Assembly: GCA_003151895.1 (NCBI GenBank)
Contig: PLYX01000127.1
Location: forward strand, 1-15,772
DNA from: Solirubrobacterales bacterium
Lineage (GTDB): Bacteria > Actinomycetota > Thermoleophilia > Solirubrobacterales > Solirubrobacteraceae
Direction: 5' to 3'
Length of the DNA: 15,772 nucleotides
The first letter of the stretch is position 1. Every line of letters begins with the position of its first letter. Positions 1-7,116 of the stretch are shown one piece after another. Under the pieces are notes generated by a model. It did no database searches, had not been told where the DNA came from, and was given only the letters and a program-made list of their open reading frames with translations. The translations under genes were made by a program, and so were the position numbers.

Positions 1-475
1 TGACCTGCTCGCCGATCACCGGAAAGCGCGGGAGCACGGCCATCACGATCCCCACCGCGGCGATCGTGTAGCGGTAGCGCTCGAGCACCCCAACACCCGT
101 GCGTCGCAGCCACACGATCGTGGCGGCGAACAGCACGAGCCCAAGCACCATCCACTGCGCCTGTTGACGGGCCAGCGACGGGTTGATCCGGTAGATCATC
201 ACGATGCCCACGCTCGCGAGCACCGCCGCGAGCGGGAAGAGATACGGGTCGGCGTGGGGCAGCGCGAAGCGGATCACCAGGTGCGCCGCCAGGCACAGCC
301 CCAGGAACAGCAGGCCATAGGTCAGCGACAGGCTCGACGCGTGGTTGAGCGTGACGTTCGTGGACGCGCCCAGCGAGCTGTTTTCCTCCTGGATGAAGAT
401 CGCCGTGAAGCCGGCGGTGACGAGCAGCGCGGCCGGGATCAGGCCGAGCAGCTCGCGATTGCGGGGCTTTAGCAC
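1..475 (-). CDS. FtsW/RodA/SpoVE (SEDS) family protein, N-terminal part
   Basis: This is the N-terminal 158 residues of a polytopic membrane protein of the SEDS family, the peptidoglycan glycosyltransferases that act with class B penicillin-binding proteins in elongation or division. The frame is open to the left edge. About five hydrophobic segments are visible, near residues 9-27, 48-68, 76-95, 104-120 and 133-152. The last part reads LERYRYTIAAVGIVMAVLPR followed by FPVIGEQV, which matches the family's N-terminal region just before its NGARLW-like motif. The start is the GTG at 473-475. No Shine-Dalgarno sequence precedes it and I saw no better in-frame start, so the exact start is uncertain. 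FtsW and RodA cannot be separated from this part; I recall actinobacterial RodA proteins as looking most alike. It is divergent from the LCP gene, which also acts on the cell wall. Confidence 0.85.
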   Translation of the reverse strand, partial: MLKPRNRELLGLIPAALLVTAGFTAIFIQEENSSLGASTNVTLNHASSLSLTYGLLFLGLCLAAHLVIRFALPHADPYLFPLAAVLASVGIVMIYRINPSLARQQAQWMVLGLVLFAATIVWLRRTGVGVLERYRYTIAAVGIVMAVLPRFPVIGEQV

Positions 476-681
476 GAGCCCGAGCGTATCGGGATGCCCG
501 GCGCGGGATGAGAGCTCCGCGCCCTGGGTCAGCCCTTCACGCCCGCGTGTGCCGACTTTGGCCGAGCAACGCTCACCCGGGCGATGAGCGCGGGGCCGTC
601 TGGCGCGCAACGGCCGAACCTGCCGCTAATCTTGGCCGGCGGGGCTGGCCGTGGTCGGTGGCGCCTGCCCTGACTTCGCAC
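476..681. promoter_or_regulatory. Divergent intergenic region between SEDS and LCP genes
   Basis: This 206-bp gap separates two divergent cell-wall genes, so it should carry both promoters. A TAATCT hexamer near 627-632 could be a -10 element for the rightward LCP gene. No convincing -35 element or Shine-Dalgarno sequence was seen. Open frames crossing the gap look like translation of non-coding DNA. Confidence 0.3.
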
Positions 682-2226
682 ATGAGCGTTCCTCCCGCGA
701 CACCACTCGATGACGAGCGTCCGCCCTCCCTGGCACGAGGCATGTGGGCGCGCTTTGCAATCGCGGGCGTAATGATCCTGCTGTTGAGCGGAGCGGCGAC
801 CGCGACGGTGGCGCTGACCAAGCTCAACCACATCGCCAGCGAGGTGTTCCCGCGCGGCAGCCAGCTCCACGTCGCCAAGGGCGTCGTGGAAGCCGCCTAC
901 AGCGGCGAACCGCAAACGTTCCTGATCATCGGCTCAGACCGGCGAGCCGCCTCCAAGGATGCGTTCGACCGCAACAACCCGCCTCACAGCGACACGCTGC
1001 TGCTCGTGCACCTGGACCCGGAAGCTGGACAGATCTCGGTGCTCTCGGTGCCGCGTGACCTGCTCGCGACGATCACAACCAGATCGGGGCAGACCTACTA
1101 CCCGCGCAAGGTCAACGCCGCCTACACGATCGGAAGCCTGGAAGGCGGCACCGACCGCGGCGCCGAACTTGCGGCGGAAACGATCGAGCGCCTGCTCCAC
1201 GTGAAGCTCAACGGTGTCATCGACGTCACCTTCAAGGGCTTCATCGACGTGGTGGACACGCTCGGGTGCGTGTACGTGAACGTGGACCACCGCTACTACA
1301 ACGTGCCGAACGGGAGCGTGGAAACCAACTACTCCGAAATCAATCTGCAGCCCGGCTACCAGAAGCTCTGCTACGAGAACGCGCTCAGCTACGTGCGCTA
1401 CCGTCACACCGACTCGGACTTCGTGAGGGTGGCGCGCCAGCAGGACTTCATCCGCGACCTGCGCGAGCAGGTGCCGGTGGGCAACCTGATCGGCGAGATC
1501 GACACGGTGTCGAAGGCCGTCGGCAAGGCGGTCACGAGCACCTTCCACTCGTCGGCGAGCCAGTTGATCGAACTCGGGAAGCTCGCGCTCTTCTCCCAGC
1601 AGAAGCCGCTGCGCCAGGTCAAGTTCCAGGCGGACAACGTGAACGCGATGATCGGCGGGGAAAGCTACGTGACCTCCTCCCCCACGCTCATCAAAGCGAC
1701 CGTCAAGGACTTCCTGCACGGCCACGAACAACTGAAAATCCCCTCCTCCGCCTCCTCCCACTCTCACCACGGCGCGCAGAGGGCCTCGAACGCCTCGCTG
1801 GACCTCTACCCGGTGTCGGCGTCCGGCAAGGCGATGGCGCTCACCGCCGCGCCCGGCGTGCCGTTCCCGCTCGAGTACCCCTCCGTGCAGACGGGCCCAG
1901 CGATACCGCAAGAGGTGCACGTCTACACGCTCGAAGACCAGCACAAGCACGTCCATCACGCCTACGTGGCCGTATGGCAGCAGAACGGGCTCGGCGGCTA
2001 CTACGACGTGGAGGGCGTGGACTGGGTGAACATCCCTCTGTTCTCCCGCGCTCGCGCTCAAAAGATCGGCGGACGCTCCTATCTGCTCGTCGACGACGGG
2101 TCGCACATCCACGACATCGGGTGGCGGGTCGGCAGGGTGATCTACTGGGTGAGCAACACGTTGCTGGAGGATCTCTCCAACCCGCAGATGATCGCAATCG
2201 CACAAGCCACCCGGCCGCTGCACTGA
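682..2226 (+). CDS. LytR-CpsA-Psr (LCP) family cell-wall ligase
   Basis: A 514-residue membrane-anchored LCP protein. Family members transfer lipid-linked anionic or arabinogalactan-like polymers onto peptidoglycan outside the membrane. A short cytoplasmic N-terminus is followed by one transmembrane helix (about 25-46) and the LCP domain (about 78-262). Expected residues are present: FLIIGSD at 80-86, D104 in HSDTLLL, R125-D126 in SVPRD, and the Arg/Asp-rich YRHTDSDFVRVARQQ stretch at 240-254. C196 and C230 could form a disulphide. After the LCP domain comes a Ser/His-rich linker (about 355-370), then a C-terminal domain of about 140 residues that I do not recognise; it is not the usual LytR_C domain. 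The frame opens at 508, but the ATG at 682 directly precedes a typical short N-terminus plus anchor and was chosen. No Shine-Dalgarno sequence is visible. Confidence 0.9.
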   Translation: MSVPPATPLDDERPPSLARGMWARFAIAGVMILLLSGAATATVALTKLNHIASEVFPRGSQLHVAKGVVEAAYSGEPQTFLIIGSDRRAASKDAFDRNNPPHSDTLLLVHLDPEAGQISVLSVPRDLLATITTRSGQTYYPRKVNAAYTIGSLEGGTDRGAELAAETIERLLHVKLNGVIDVTFKGFIDVVDTLGCVYVNVDHRYYNVPNGSVETNYSEINLQPGYQKLCYENALSYVRYRHTDSDFVRVARQQDFIRDLREQVPVGNLIGEIDTVSKAVGKAVTSTFHSSASQLIELGKLALFSQQKPLRQVKFQADNVNAMIGGESYVTSSPTLIKATVKDFLHGHEQLKIPSSASSHSHHGAQRASNASLDLYPVSASGKAMALTAAPGVPFPLEYPSVQTGPAIPQEVHVYTLEDQHKHVHHAYVAVWQQNGLGGYYDVEGVDWVNIPLFSRARAQKIGGRSYLLVDDGSHIHDIGWRVGRVIYWVSNTLLEDLSNPQMIAIAQATRPLH

Positions 2227-2252
2227 GGCTCGCGCAGCCGCCCTGAGCGCAG

Positions 2253-2276
2253 CTCGCCGTCAGGCCCGCCGGCGAG
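2253..2276. terminator. Hairpin between convergent LCP and RNase HI genes
   Basis: CTCGCCG (2253-2259) and CGGCGAG (2270-2276) form a perfect 7-bp stem around a 10-nt loop. It lies 26 nt after the LCP stop and 19 nt after the RNase HI stop on the other strand. This suits a bidirectional terminator, but no T-run follows on either side. Confidence 0.35.
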
Positions 2277-2295
2277 AGCGCGAGCGGCGCCGCCC

Positions 2296-2709
2296 TCAGG
2301 CAGTGGTCGCTCGGGCGCCGTCGAGCGCGGCGTTCACGAGCGCGTCGGCGTCGGCGTTCTGGGCGCGCGGGACCGTGCGGATCTTCCACGCGTCGAAGCC
2401 GCGCAACGCGCTCATCGCCTCCTGATGGAGCGGTCGCATGGCGGCGTGCTTGACCTTGTAGAGGCCCCTCACCTGCTTGGCTATCAACTCCGAGTCGTTC
2501 ACCACCTCGACTTCCGTGGCTCCCAGCGCACGTGCACGAGCGAGACCGAGCAACAGCGCCCGGTACTCGGCGACGTTGTTCGTGTGCGTCCCGAGCAACT
2601 CGGAGGCCTCGTCGAGGATCTCGCCGGCTGCTGTCGAGACGACGCTCGCCGCGGCGGCCGGCCCGGGATTGCCGCGCGAGCCGCCGTCGACGTGCACGAC
2701 GACCTTCAT
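2296..2709 (-). CDS. rnhA: Ribonuclease HI family protein
   Basis: A 137-residue RNase H-fold protein that would cleave the RNA strand of RNA-DNA hybrids in the cytoplasm. It starts with the strand-plus-turn signature HVDGGSRGNPGPAAAA. The four metal-binding acidic residues of the DEDD site are recognisable: D8 (VDGG), E48 (AEYRALL), D72 (NDSELI) and D122 (NADADALVN). The length suits a stand-alone bacterial RNase HI without extra domains. The frame is open upstream to 2820, but the ATG at 2709 gives the standard family N-terminus; the extension would run through the inverted repeats at 2713-2818. It is the last gene of the leftward block and converges on the LCP gene. A bifunctional RNase H/phosphatase is excluded because nothing follows the RNase H domain. 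Confidence 0.88.
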   Translation of the reverse strand: MKVVVHVDGGSRGNPGPAAAASVVSTAAGEILDEASELLGTHTNNVAEYRALLLGLARARALGATEVEVVNDSELIAKQVRGLYKVKHAAMRPLHQEAMSALRGFDAWKIRTVPRAQNADADALVNAALDGARATTA

Positions 2710-2712
2710 GGC

Positions 2713-2818
2713 CGTCTGGCGGCGCCAGACGCCACCCACGATGCTCGACGTACAACCAGTACGCCTGCGCTGGCCGATTGGGGATCCCTCCGATCTCCAA
2801 TCGGTTGCGGCGTCTGGC
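2713..2818. repeat. Nested inverted-repeat cluster upstream of RNase HI
   Basis: Three copies of one 8-10 bp word occur here: CGTCTGGC (2713-2720), its inverse GCCAGACGCC (2724-2733), and GGCGTCTGGC (2809-2818). The first two form a short hairpin with a 3-nt loop. The second and third are an exact 10-bp inverted pair 75 bp apart. Between them, CCGATTGGGGAT (2774-2785) and ATCTCCAATCGG (2793-2804) make a hairpin with 11 of 12 pairs and a 7-nt loop. The cluster begins 3 bp upstream of the RNase HI start codon, so it would lie in that mRNA's leader. It could be a mobile or REP-like intergenic repeat, or a regulatory leader. Copy number elsewhere cannot be judged from one window. Confidence 0.55.
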
Positions 2819-2865
2819 ATCCGCCAGTCAGCACCCCGACCTCACGATTCGTTCCGGCGCTGGCA

Positions 2866-3093
2866 CTACGAGCCGTCGACGAGCGGCGGAAGATCGCCCG
2901 GGACGCGGGCACGTCGGCGATCGCGGATCACCCGGCGCTGCAGGTCGCTCTCGGTGGGACGCGAGCCACGTGCGCGCCGATCTGCGTCGCGACGATCGAT
3001 GATGACGGTCACGTTGTCGTCGTTCTCGTAGCGCTCGACGAGCTTGGAATAGAGCTCGTCGGCCAAGGGCTTGGGCACCACGCAATAGATCAT
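2866..3093 (-). CDS. Conserved small protein of unknown function (75 aa)
   Basis: This is a 75-residue protein starting MIYCVVPKPLADELYSKLVE, followed by an acidic turn (YENDDNVTVII) and a basic tail rich in Arg and Asp (DRRDADRRARG...). I recognise this kind of short protein from Actinobacteria, where related sequences share the start, the DDxNVTVIVDRR-like core and an Arg-rich end, but I know no function. There is no signal peptide, membrane segment or cysteine pair. The frame is open upstream to 3327, but only the ATG at 3093 gives protein-like sequence; the extension is Arg/Gly-rich noise. No clear Shine-Dalgarno sequence is present. It lies 71 bp downstream of the Cys4 protein gene on the same strand and may share its transcript. 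Confidence 0.65.
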   Translation of the reverse strand: MIYCVVPKPLADELYSKLVERYENDDNVTVIIDRRDADRRARGSRPTESDLQRRVIRDRRRARVPGDLPPLVDGS

Positions 3094-3164
3094 CGTCGCT
3101 AGATCGTACTGCGCGCGGCACGCACAGCCAATCCCGCCCCGGCGGCCTGCAGTCCCACGCGAAG

Positions 3165-4031
3165 TCAGGCGGGCAGCTGAGCCAGCTCGCCGCGCTCGTC
3201 GGCGGCCGCGTTTGCGAGCCGGTCCTCTTCGGGGAGCTCGTCGAGCTCCATGCCCTGCGCGACGAGCGGCGATCCAGCGGCCTCGTCCCCGAGATCGACC
3301 TCGTAGCGGTACCAGCACAGCTCCCACGCCACGACGATCGCGACCGTGCTGCCCGACTCCTCGAGCGGGCGCACCGTGACCGTTGGAGCGCCGAGCGAGC
3401 GGGCGACACCAGCCACGCGCCGCGGCTGCTCACCCGCGTTGAAGACCTCGAGCGCCCGTGCGACCTTCAGCTCGCCGCTCGTGAAGCCGGCACGAGCCGG
3501 CTGGCCGGCGCGCACGGGCAACGATTGCCCCACATCCCTGTCGCCGGCCGGCAACCCGTCCTCGCCCACATTGTCAGGCTCTGCGCTCCACTCGCCCTCG
3601 GCGGGCTCGCCCGCTTCGACGGAGCCGATGTACAGCTCGCGCTCATGGGGATCCGCGCGCTCGATCGAACCGCTGTCGAGAAACTCGTACAGCCCGTCAT
3701 CGGGAAGCTCGCCGTCCTCGGCGTCGCCGGCGAGGCCCGTGGCGGGCCGGTTCTCACGGCGTAGGGGACGTTGGGCCGGCTCGCGTAACTGGCGCAGCCG
3801 TCCCAGCAGCGAGCCGGCGCGCCGCGAACGGGTGGGACGGACGCTCGAGGCATGATTGTCGGCCTCGCGCAGCCAACCCTCGGCGGCGGCCCTGGGAACG
3901 CACAGCTCGCACACCGTGCGACGCTGACCGCCCGCGAGGAACACGTCGGGGTTCTCCCCTCGAAGCAGACGCCTGCCACACACGTCGCAGGCGACCACCG
4001 GGTGCGACGTGACGATTGCACGAGTAGCCAT
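3165..4031 (-). CDS. Cys4 zinc-ribbon-like protein of unknown function
   Basis: A 288-residue protein with no function I can name. The N-terminus carries two CxxC pairs, C15/C18 (CDVCGRR) and C41/C44 (CELC), 22 residues apart, as in treble-clef or zinc-ribbon knuckles. The middle (about 60-190) is rich in Glu, Asp, Gly, Pro and Arg and looks disordered. The C-terminal part (about 190-265) looks folded: FTSGELKVARALEVFNAGEQ and RRVAGVARSLGAPTVTVRPL, then strand-like TVAIVVAWELCWYRYEVDLG. An acidic tail follows. The ATG at 4031 lacks a Shine-Dalgarno sequence but puts the Cys motif close to the N-terminus, and codon usage is consistent along the whole frame. It lies 81 bp after the EF-G-like gene on the same strand. 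Confidence 0.7.
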   Translation of the reverse strand: MATRAIVTSHPVVACDVCGRRLLRGENPDVFLAGGQRRTVCELCVPRAAAEGWLREADNHASSVRPTRSRRAGSLLGRLRQLREPAQRPLRRENRPATGLAGDAEDGELPDDGLYEFLDSGSIERADPHERELYIGSVEAGEPAEGEWSAEPDNVGEDGLPAGDRDVGQSLPVRAGQPARAGFTSGELKVARALEVFNAGEQPRRVAGVARSLGAPTVTVRPLEESGSTVAIVVAWELCWYRYEVDLGDEAAGSPLVAQGMELDELPEEDRLANAAADERGELAQLPA

Positions 4032-4052
4032 CGGCCCAACAGAGTAACCGGA

Positions 4053-4070
4053 CGAGCGCGACGGCGCTCG
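4053..4070. terminator. Hairpin downstream of EF-G-like gene
   Basis: CGAGCGC (4053-4059), a GACG loop and GCGCTCG (4064-4070) form a perfect 7-bp stem. On the minus strand it begins 42 nt after the EF-G-like stop and ends before the Cys4 protein start. It could end or attenuate transcription between the two genes. There is no T-run. Confidence 0.35.
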
Positions 4071-4112
4071 CTCGCCACCGCTCCACGACCTCGGTTCGGG
4101 CGGCTGCGGAGG

Positions 4113-6224
4113 TCAGACGTGAGCGGCGACGTGCTTGGCGTCGAGGTGCTCGAGCACCTTCTTGGCGAGTTGCTCCGGGGCCGCCTCGTAGCGCAGCAGC
4201 TCGAGCGTGTAGTCGCCCTGGCCCTGGGTTATCGAGCGCAGATCGGGGGCGTAGCCGAGCATCTCGGCCATCGGCACCTCGGCCTTGATCTCCGTGGTGG
4301 AGCCGGCGGGCTCCATGCCTTGCGGCCGTCCGCGACGGCTGTTGAGATCGCCGAGCACCTCGCCGACGTGCTCGTCGGGGACCGAGACGGTGACGAGCAT
4401 GATCGGCTCGAGCAGCACCGGGTGGGCCTGCTCCAGTGCGTCTTTCATCGCGTGGGCACCGGCGAGCTTGAAGGCGAGCTCGGAGGAATCGACAGCATGA
4501 AACGAGCCGTCGAGGAGCGTGACGCGCACGTCCTTCACGGGGTAGCCGGCGACGGGACCGGCGTCCATCGCTTCGAGCACGCCCTTCTCGACGGCGGGAA
4601 TGAACTGGCTGGGGATCGCGCCGCCCTTGATGTGGTTTACGAACTCGAAACCGGTGGGGTGGGTCGGATCGTTCAGCGGTTCGATCTCGATGTGACAGTC
4701 GCCGAACTGGCCCCGTCCACCGGTCTGCTTCTTGTGACGCCCGTGAGCCTTGGCGGGAGCCCGGATCGTCTCCCGGTAGGGCACGCGGGGCGGCTTCAGC
4801 GCCACCTCGACGCCGAAGCGCGAGCGCAGGCGGTCGACGATCACTTCGACGTGCACCTGCGAGAGACCCGCGACGATCTGCTCGCCGGTTTGCGGGTCAC
4901 GGTGCAGGTCGATCGTCGGATCTTCCTCCTGCAGGCGGCGCAGCGAGGCGAACACCTTGTCCTCGTCGCCTCTGCTGGAGACCTCCACGGCGAAGGCCAT
5001 AACGGGCGCGGGCAGCGGCGGACTGGGCATCTCGAGCGGACCGATCTCCGCCCCACGATGGCCGAAGATCGGCCAGCGTGCGGCGAGCCAGTCCCCGGCA
5101 TGGGTCTCCTTGAGCTTTGACACGGCGCCCATGTCGCCCGGGCCAACCTCCTGAACCTGCTCGGCGCTCTTGCCGGAGTACACGATCGGCTGGCCGATGC
5201 GCTCGCGCGCGTGGGAGCGCGTGTTGAGCACGTGGGTGTCGTGGCGCAACACGCCCTGGTAGACGCGCAGCAGGTTCACACGCCCGGCATAGGGGTCGGC
5301 ACGGGTCTTGAAGACGTAGGCGAACAGCTCGGCGTCCTCGGAGGCTGACAGCTCGATCTCCCCGACCGCGAGCGGCCCGTGCTTGACGGGCGAGGGCAGG
5401 TCCTCGACGATCGCGTCGAGCAGGCGGGAGGTGCCGAGGTTGCGCGTGGCCACGCCGCACACGACAGGGAATATCTTGCCGTGGTTGGTGCCCTGCTTCA
5501 GGGCGGTGGCGATCTCATCGTGGGAGATCGGCTCGCCCTCGAGGTAGCGCTCCATGAGCGCGTCGGAGACCTCCGAGACCTCGTCCATCAGGCGCTCGCG
5601 GCATTCCTGCGCGAGCGGCAACTGCTCGTCGGGAATCGCGATCTCGCTGAAGGCGCCGCGCTCGGCGGAGTCCTGGCGGAAGGCGGCCATGTCGAGCAGG
5701 TCGATCACCCCCGCGATCTCGCCGCCGGACTCCAGCGGGATCTCGGTGGCCACGACATGCGGGCCGAACGCCTGCTTGAGCGAGTCAAGCGTCCTTGCGA
5801 AGTCGGCGCGCTCTCGGTCGAGCATGTTCACGAACAGCAGGCGGGCGATGTCGAGCTCGGCGGCGCGCGCCCAGAGACGGGTTGTGGTGGCCTCGACGCC
5901 GCTGACCGCGCTCACGACGAACACGGCGGACTCGCATACGCGCAGCGCCGCGAGCGCATCGGCTATGAAGCTCGGCTCGCCCGGGGTGTCGAGCAGGTTG
6001 ACCTTGCGCTCCTGCCACTCGGCGGCCGCAAGCGATGCCGAGATCGACATCTCACGTGCCTGCTCGTCGGGGTCGCAGTCCGACAGGGTTGTACCGTCCA
6101 CGACCTTGCCGAGCCGGGAGACGACGCCCGCCTCGAACAGGAGCGCCTCGTGCAGGGAGGTCTTCCCCGAGCCGCGATGGCCGACGAGGGCGACGTTGCG
6201 AATCCGATCGGGTGCCGGGCGCAT
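4113..6224 (-). CDS. Elongation factor G-like GTPase (EF-G2 type)
   Basis: A 703-residue translational-GTPase homologue with the full EF-G layout: a G domain (about 8-275), domain II, domain III, domain IV with the GGRGQFGDCHIEIEPL motif (KKQxGGRGQ), and domain V. The P-loop GHRGSGKT (15-22) is intact. Other G motifs deviate from canonical EF-G: switch I has QAREMSIS where RGITI is usual, switch II has DTPGEPSF (79-86) with Glu83 in place of the catalytic His of DTPGH, and the base-recognition motif is NMLD (133-136) instead of NKxD. This fits the actinobacterial EF-G-like (EF-G2/FusA2) paralogues rather than the essential EF-G, which is normally next to rpsL/rpsG/tuf. Its true role is not established. 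The start is strongly supported by AAGGAG (minus strand, 6231-6236) 6 nt before the ATG. It follows the sigma-factor gene by 67 bp. Confidence 0.9.
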   Translation of the reverse strand: MRPAPDRIRNVALVGHRGSGKTSLHEALLFEAGVVSRLGKVVDGTTLSDCDPDEQAREMSISASLAAAEWQERKVNLLDTPGEPSFIADALAALRVCESAVFVVSAVSGVEATTTRLWARAAELDIARLLFVNMLDRERADFARTLDSLKQAFGPHVVATEIPLESGGEIAGVIDLLDMAAFRQDSAERGAFSEIAIPDEQLPLAQECRERLMDEVSEVSDALMERYLEGEPISHDEIATALKQGTNHGKIFPVVCGVATRNLGTSRLLDAIVEDLPSPVKHGPLAVGEIELSASEDAELFAYVFKTRADPYAGRVNLLRVYQGVLRHDTHVLNTRSHARERIGQPIVYSGKSAEQVQEVGPGDMGAVSKLKETHAGDWLAARWPIFGHRGAEIGPLEMPSPPLPAPVMAFAVEVSSRGDEDKVFASLRRLQEEDPTIDLHRDPQTGEQIVAGLSQVHVEVIVDRLRSRFGVEVALKPPRVPYRETIRAPAKAHGRHKKQTGGRGQFGDCHIEIEPLNDPTHPTGFEFVNHIKGGAIPSQFIPAVEKGVLEAMDAGPVAGYPVKDVRVTLLDGSFHAVDSSELAFKLAGAHAMKDALEQAHPVLLEPIMLVTVSVPDEHVGEVLGDLNSRRGRPQGMEPAGSTTEIKAEVPMAEMLGYAPDLRSITQGQGDYTLELLRYEAAPEQLAKKVLEHLDAKHVAAHV

Positions 6225-6230
6225 GTTTAT

Positions 6231-6236
6231 CTCCTT
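6231..6236 (-). promoter_or_regulatory. Shine-Dalgarno site of EF-G-like gene, joined to a hairpin
   Basis: AAGGAG sits 6 nt before the ATG at 6222-6224, one of the clearest ribosome-binding sites in this window. Its two 5' adenines are also the end of the hairpin arm at 6235-6241, so folding of the leader could affect ribosome access. Confidence 0.7.
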
Positions 6237-6281
6237 GCTGGACGCTGCCCAGCAACATACCGGAACCCCCGGGAAGGGGTT
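6235..6281 (-). other. Two tandem hairpins in leader of EF-G-like gene
   Basis: The 67-nt gap between the sigma-factor stop and the EF-G-like start holds two stem-loops. AACCCC (6264-6269) pairs with GGGGTT (6276-6281) around a 6-nt loop. TTGCTGG (6235-6241) pairs perfectly with CCAGCAA (6249-6255) around a 7-nt loop. On the transcript the first could act as a terminator or attenuator for the sigma gene, and the second abuts the Shine-Dalgarno site. Confidence 0.45.
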
Positions 6282-6291
6282 GACCGCGGCC

Positions 6292-7116
6292 CTAGATGAA
6301 AGAGCCGTCTTGCACGCGCCCGCGCAGGCGCAGCACGGCCTTGGTGTGAAGCTGGGAGATGCGCGACTCGGTGACGCCCAGAACCTCGCCGATCTCGCGG
6401 AGCGTGAGGTTCTCGTAGTAGTAGAGCGCGATCACGAGCTTCTCGCGCTCGGGGAGCGAGGCGATGGAGTCGGCGATGCGGTCCTTCAGATCGCCGACGT
6501 CGAGCGCGCGCGAGGGGTCGGGCGCGTTGTGGTCCTCGATCGTGTCCATCAAGGACACCTGGTCGCCGCTGGAATCGGACACGCTCCAGAGCTCATCGAG
6601 CGCGGCCACGGAGGAGTGGGAGATCGCGAGCAGCGACTCGTGGAACTCGGGGACCGTGAGGCTCATCTCGGCTGCCATCTCCTCGTCGGTGGGGGTGCGC
6701 TGCAGACGGTGCTCGAGCTTCGTGTTGGCGCGCTCGATCTCGCGTGCGCGAGCGCGCACGCTGCGCGGCACCCAGTCGATCGAGCGCAGCTCGTCGATGA
6801 TGGAGCCCTTGATGCGCGTGATGGCGTACGTCTCGAACTTGATCTCACGCGAGGGATCGAAGCGCTCGATCGCGGAGATCAGGCCGACGAGCCCGTAGGA
6901 GACCAGGTCGGCCTCCTCGACATGCGGAGGCAGGCCGGCCGCGGTGCGGCCGGCCACGTACTTGACGAGCGGCGAGTAGGCGACGACGAGTCGCTCGCGT
7001 GCGCGAGGGTCGTTCTCGGACTTGTAGCGCCGCCACAGTTCACGCAGCTCGATCGCTTTGACGTTCGTCTCCAGGGTCTTCTCCCGCCGATCAGGCCCGA
7101 GGGTGACTGCGCGCAT
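6292..7116 (-). CDS. whiG: RNA polymerase sigma factor, FliA/WhiG family
   Basis: A 274-residue group 3 (sigma-28-like) sigma factor that would direct RNA polymerase to a specialised promoter set. Region 2 spans about 44-112 (YSPLVKYVAGR, EEADLVSYGLVGLISAIERF, FETYAITRIKGSIIDELR). Region 3 is about 118-190, and region 4 is about 214-266, with the helix-turn-helix LTLREIGEVLGVTESRISQL at 237-256. WVPRSVRARAREIE following region 2 is typical of the WhiG/FliA group. In streptomycetes WhiG controls spore formation, and in flagellated bacteria FliA controls late flagellar genes; neither gene set is in this window. The start ATG at 7116 lies inside the end of the upstream recombinase gene (26-bp overlap), which suggests translational coupling. 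The overlap sequence contains only a weak AGAAG-like ribosome site. Confidence 0.92.
   Translation of the reverse strand: MRAVTLGPDRREKTLETNVKAIELRELWRRYKSENDPRARERLVVAYSPLVKYVAGRTAAGLPPHVEEADLVSYGLVGLISAIERFDPSREIKFETYAITRIKGSIIDELRSIDWVPRSVRARAREIERANTKLEHRLQRTPTDEEMAAEMSLTVPEFHESLLAISHSSVAALDELWSVSDSSGDQVSLMDTIEDHNAPDPSRALDVGDLKDRIADSIASLPEREKLVIALYYYENLTLREIGEVLGVTESRISQLHTKAVLRLRGRVQDGSFI

Noticed and set aside
934..2223. A 429-codon open frame on the minus strand opposite the LCP gene.
   Set aside because: It is the antisense shadow of a gene with clear LCP motifs; its product is Val/Arg/His-rich without any recognisable domain.
3852..5120. A 422-codon open frame on the plus strand.
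   Set aside because: It runs opposite the EF-G-like gene and the Cys4 gene, crosses their boundary and shows no domain; long antisense frames are common in high-GC DNA.
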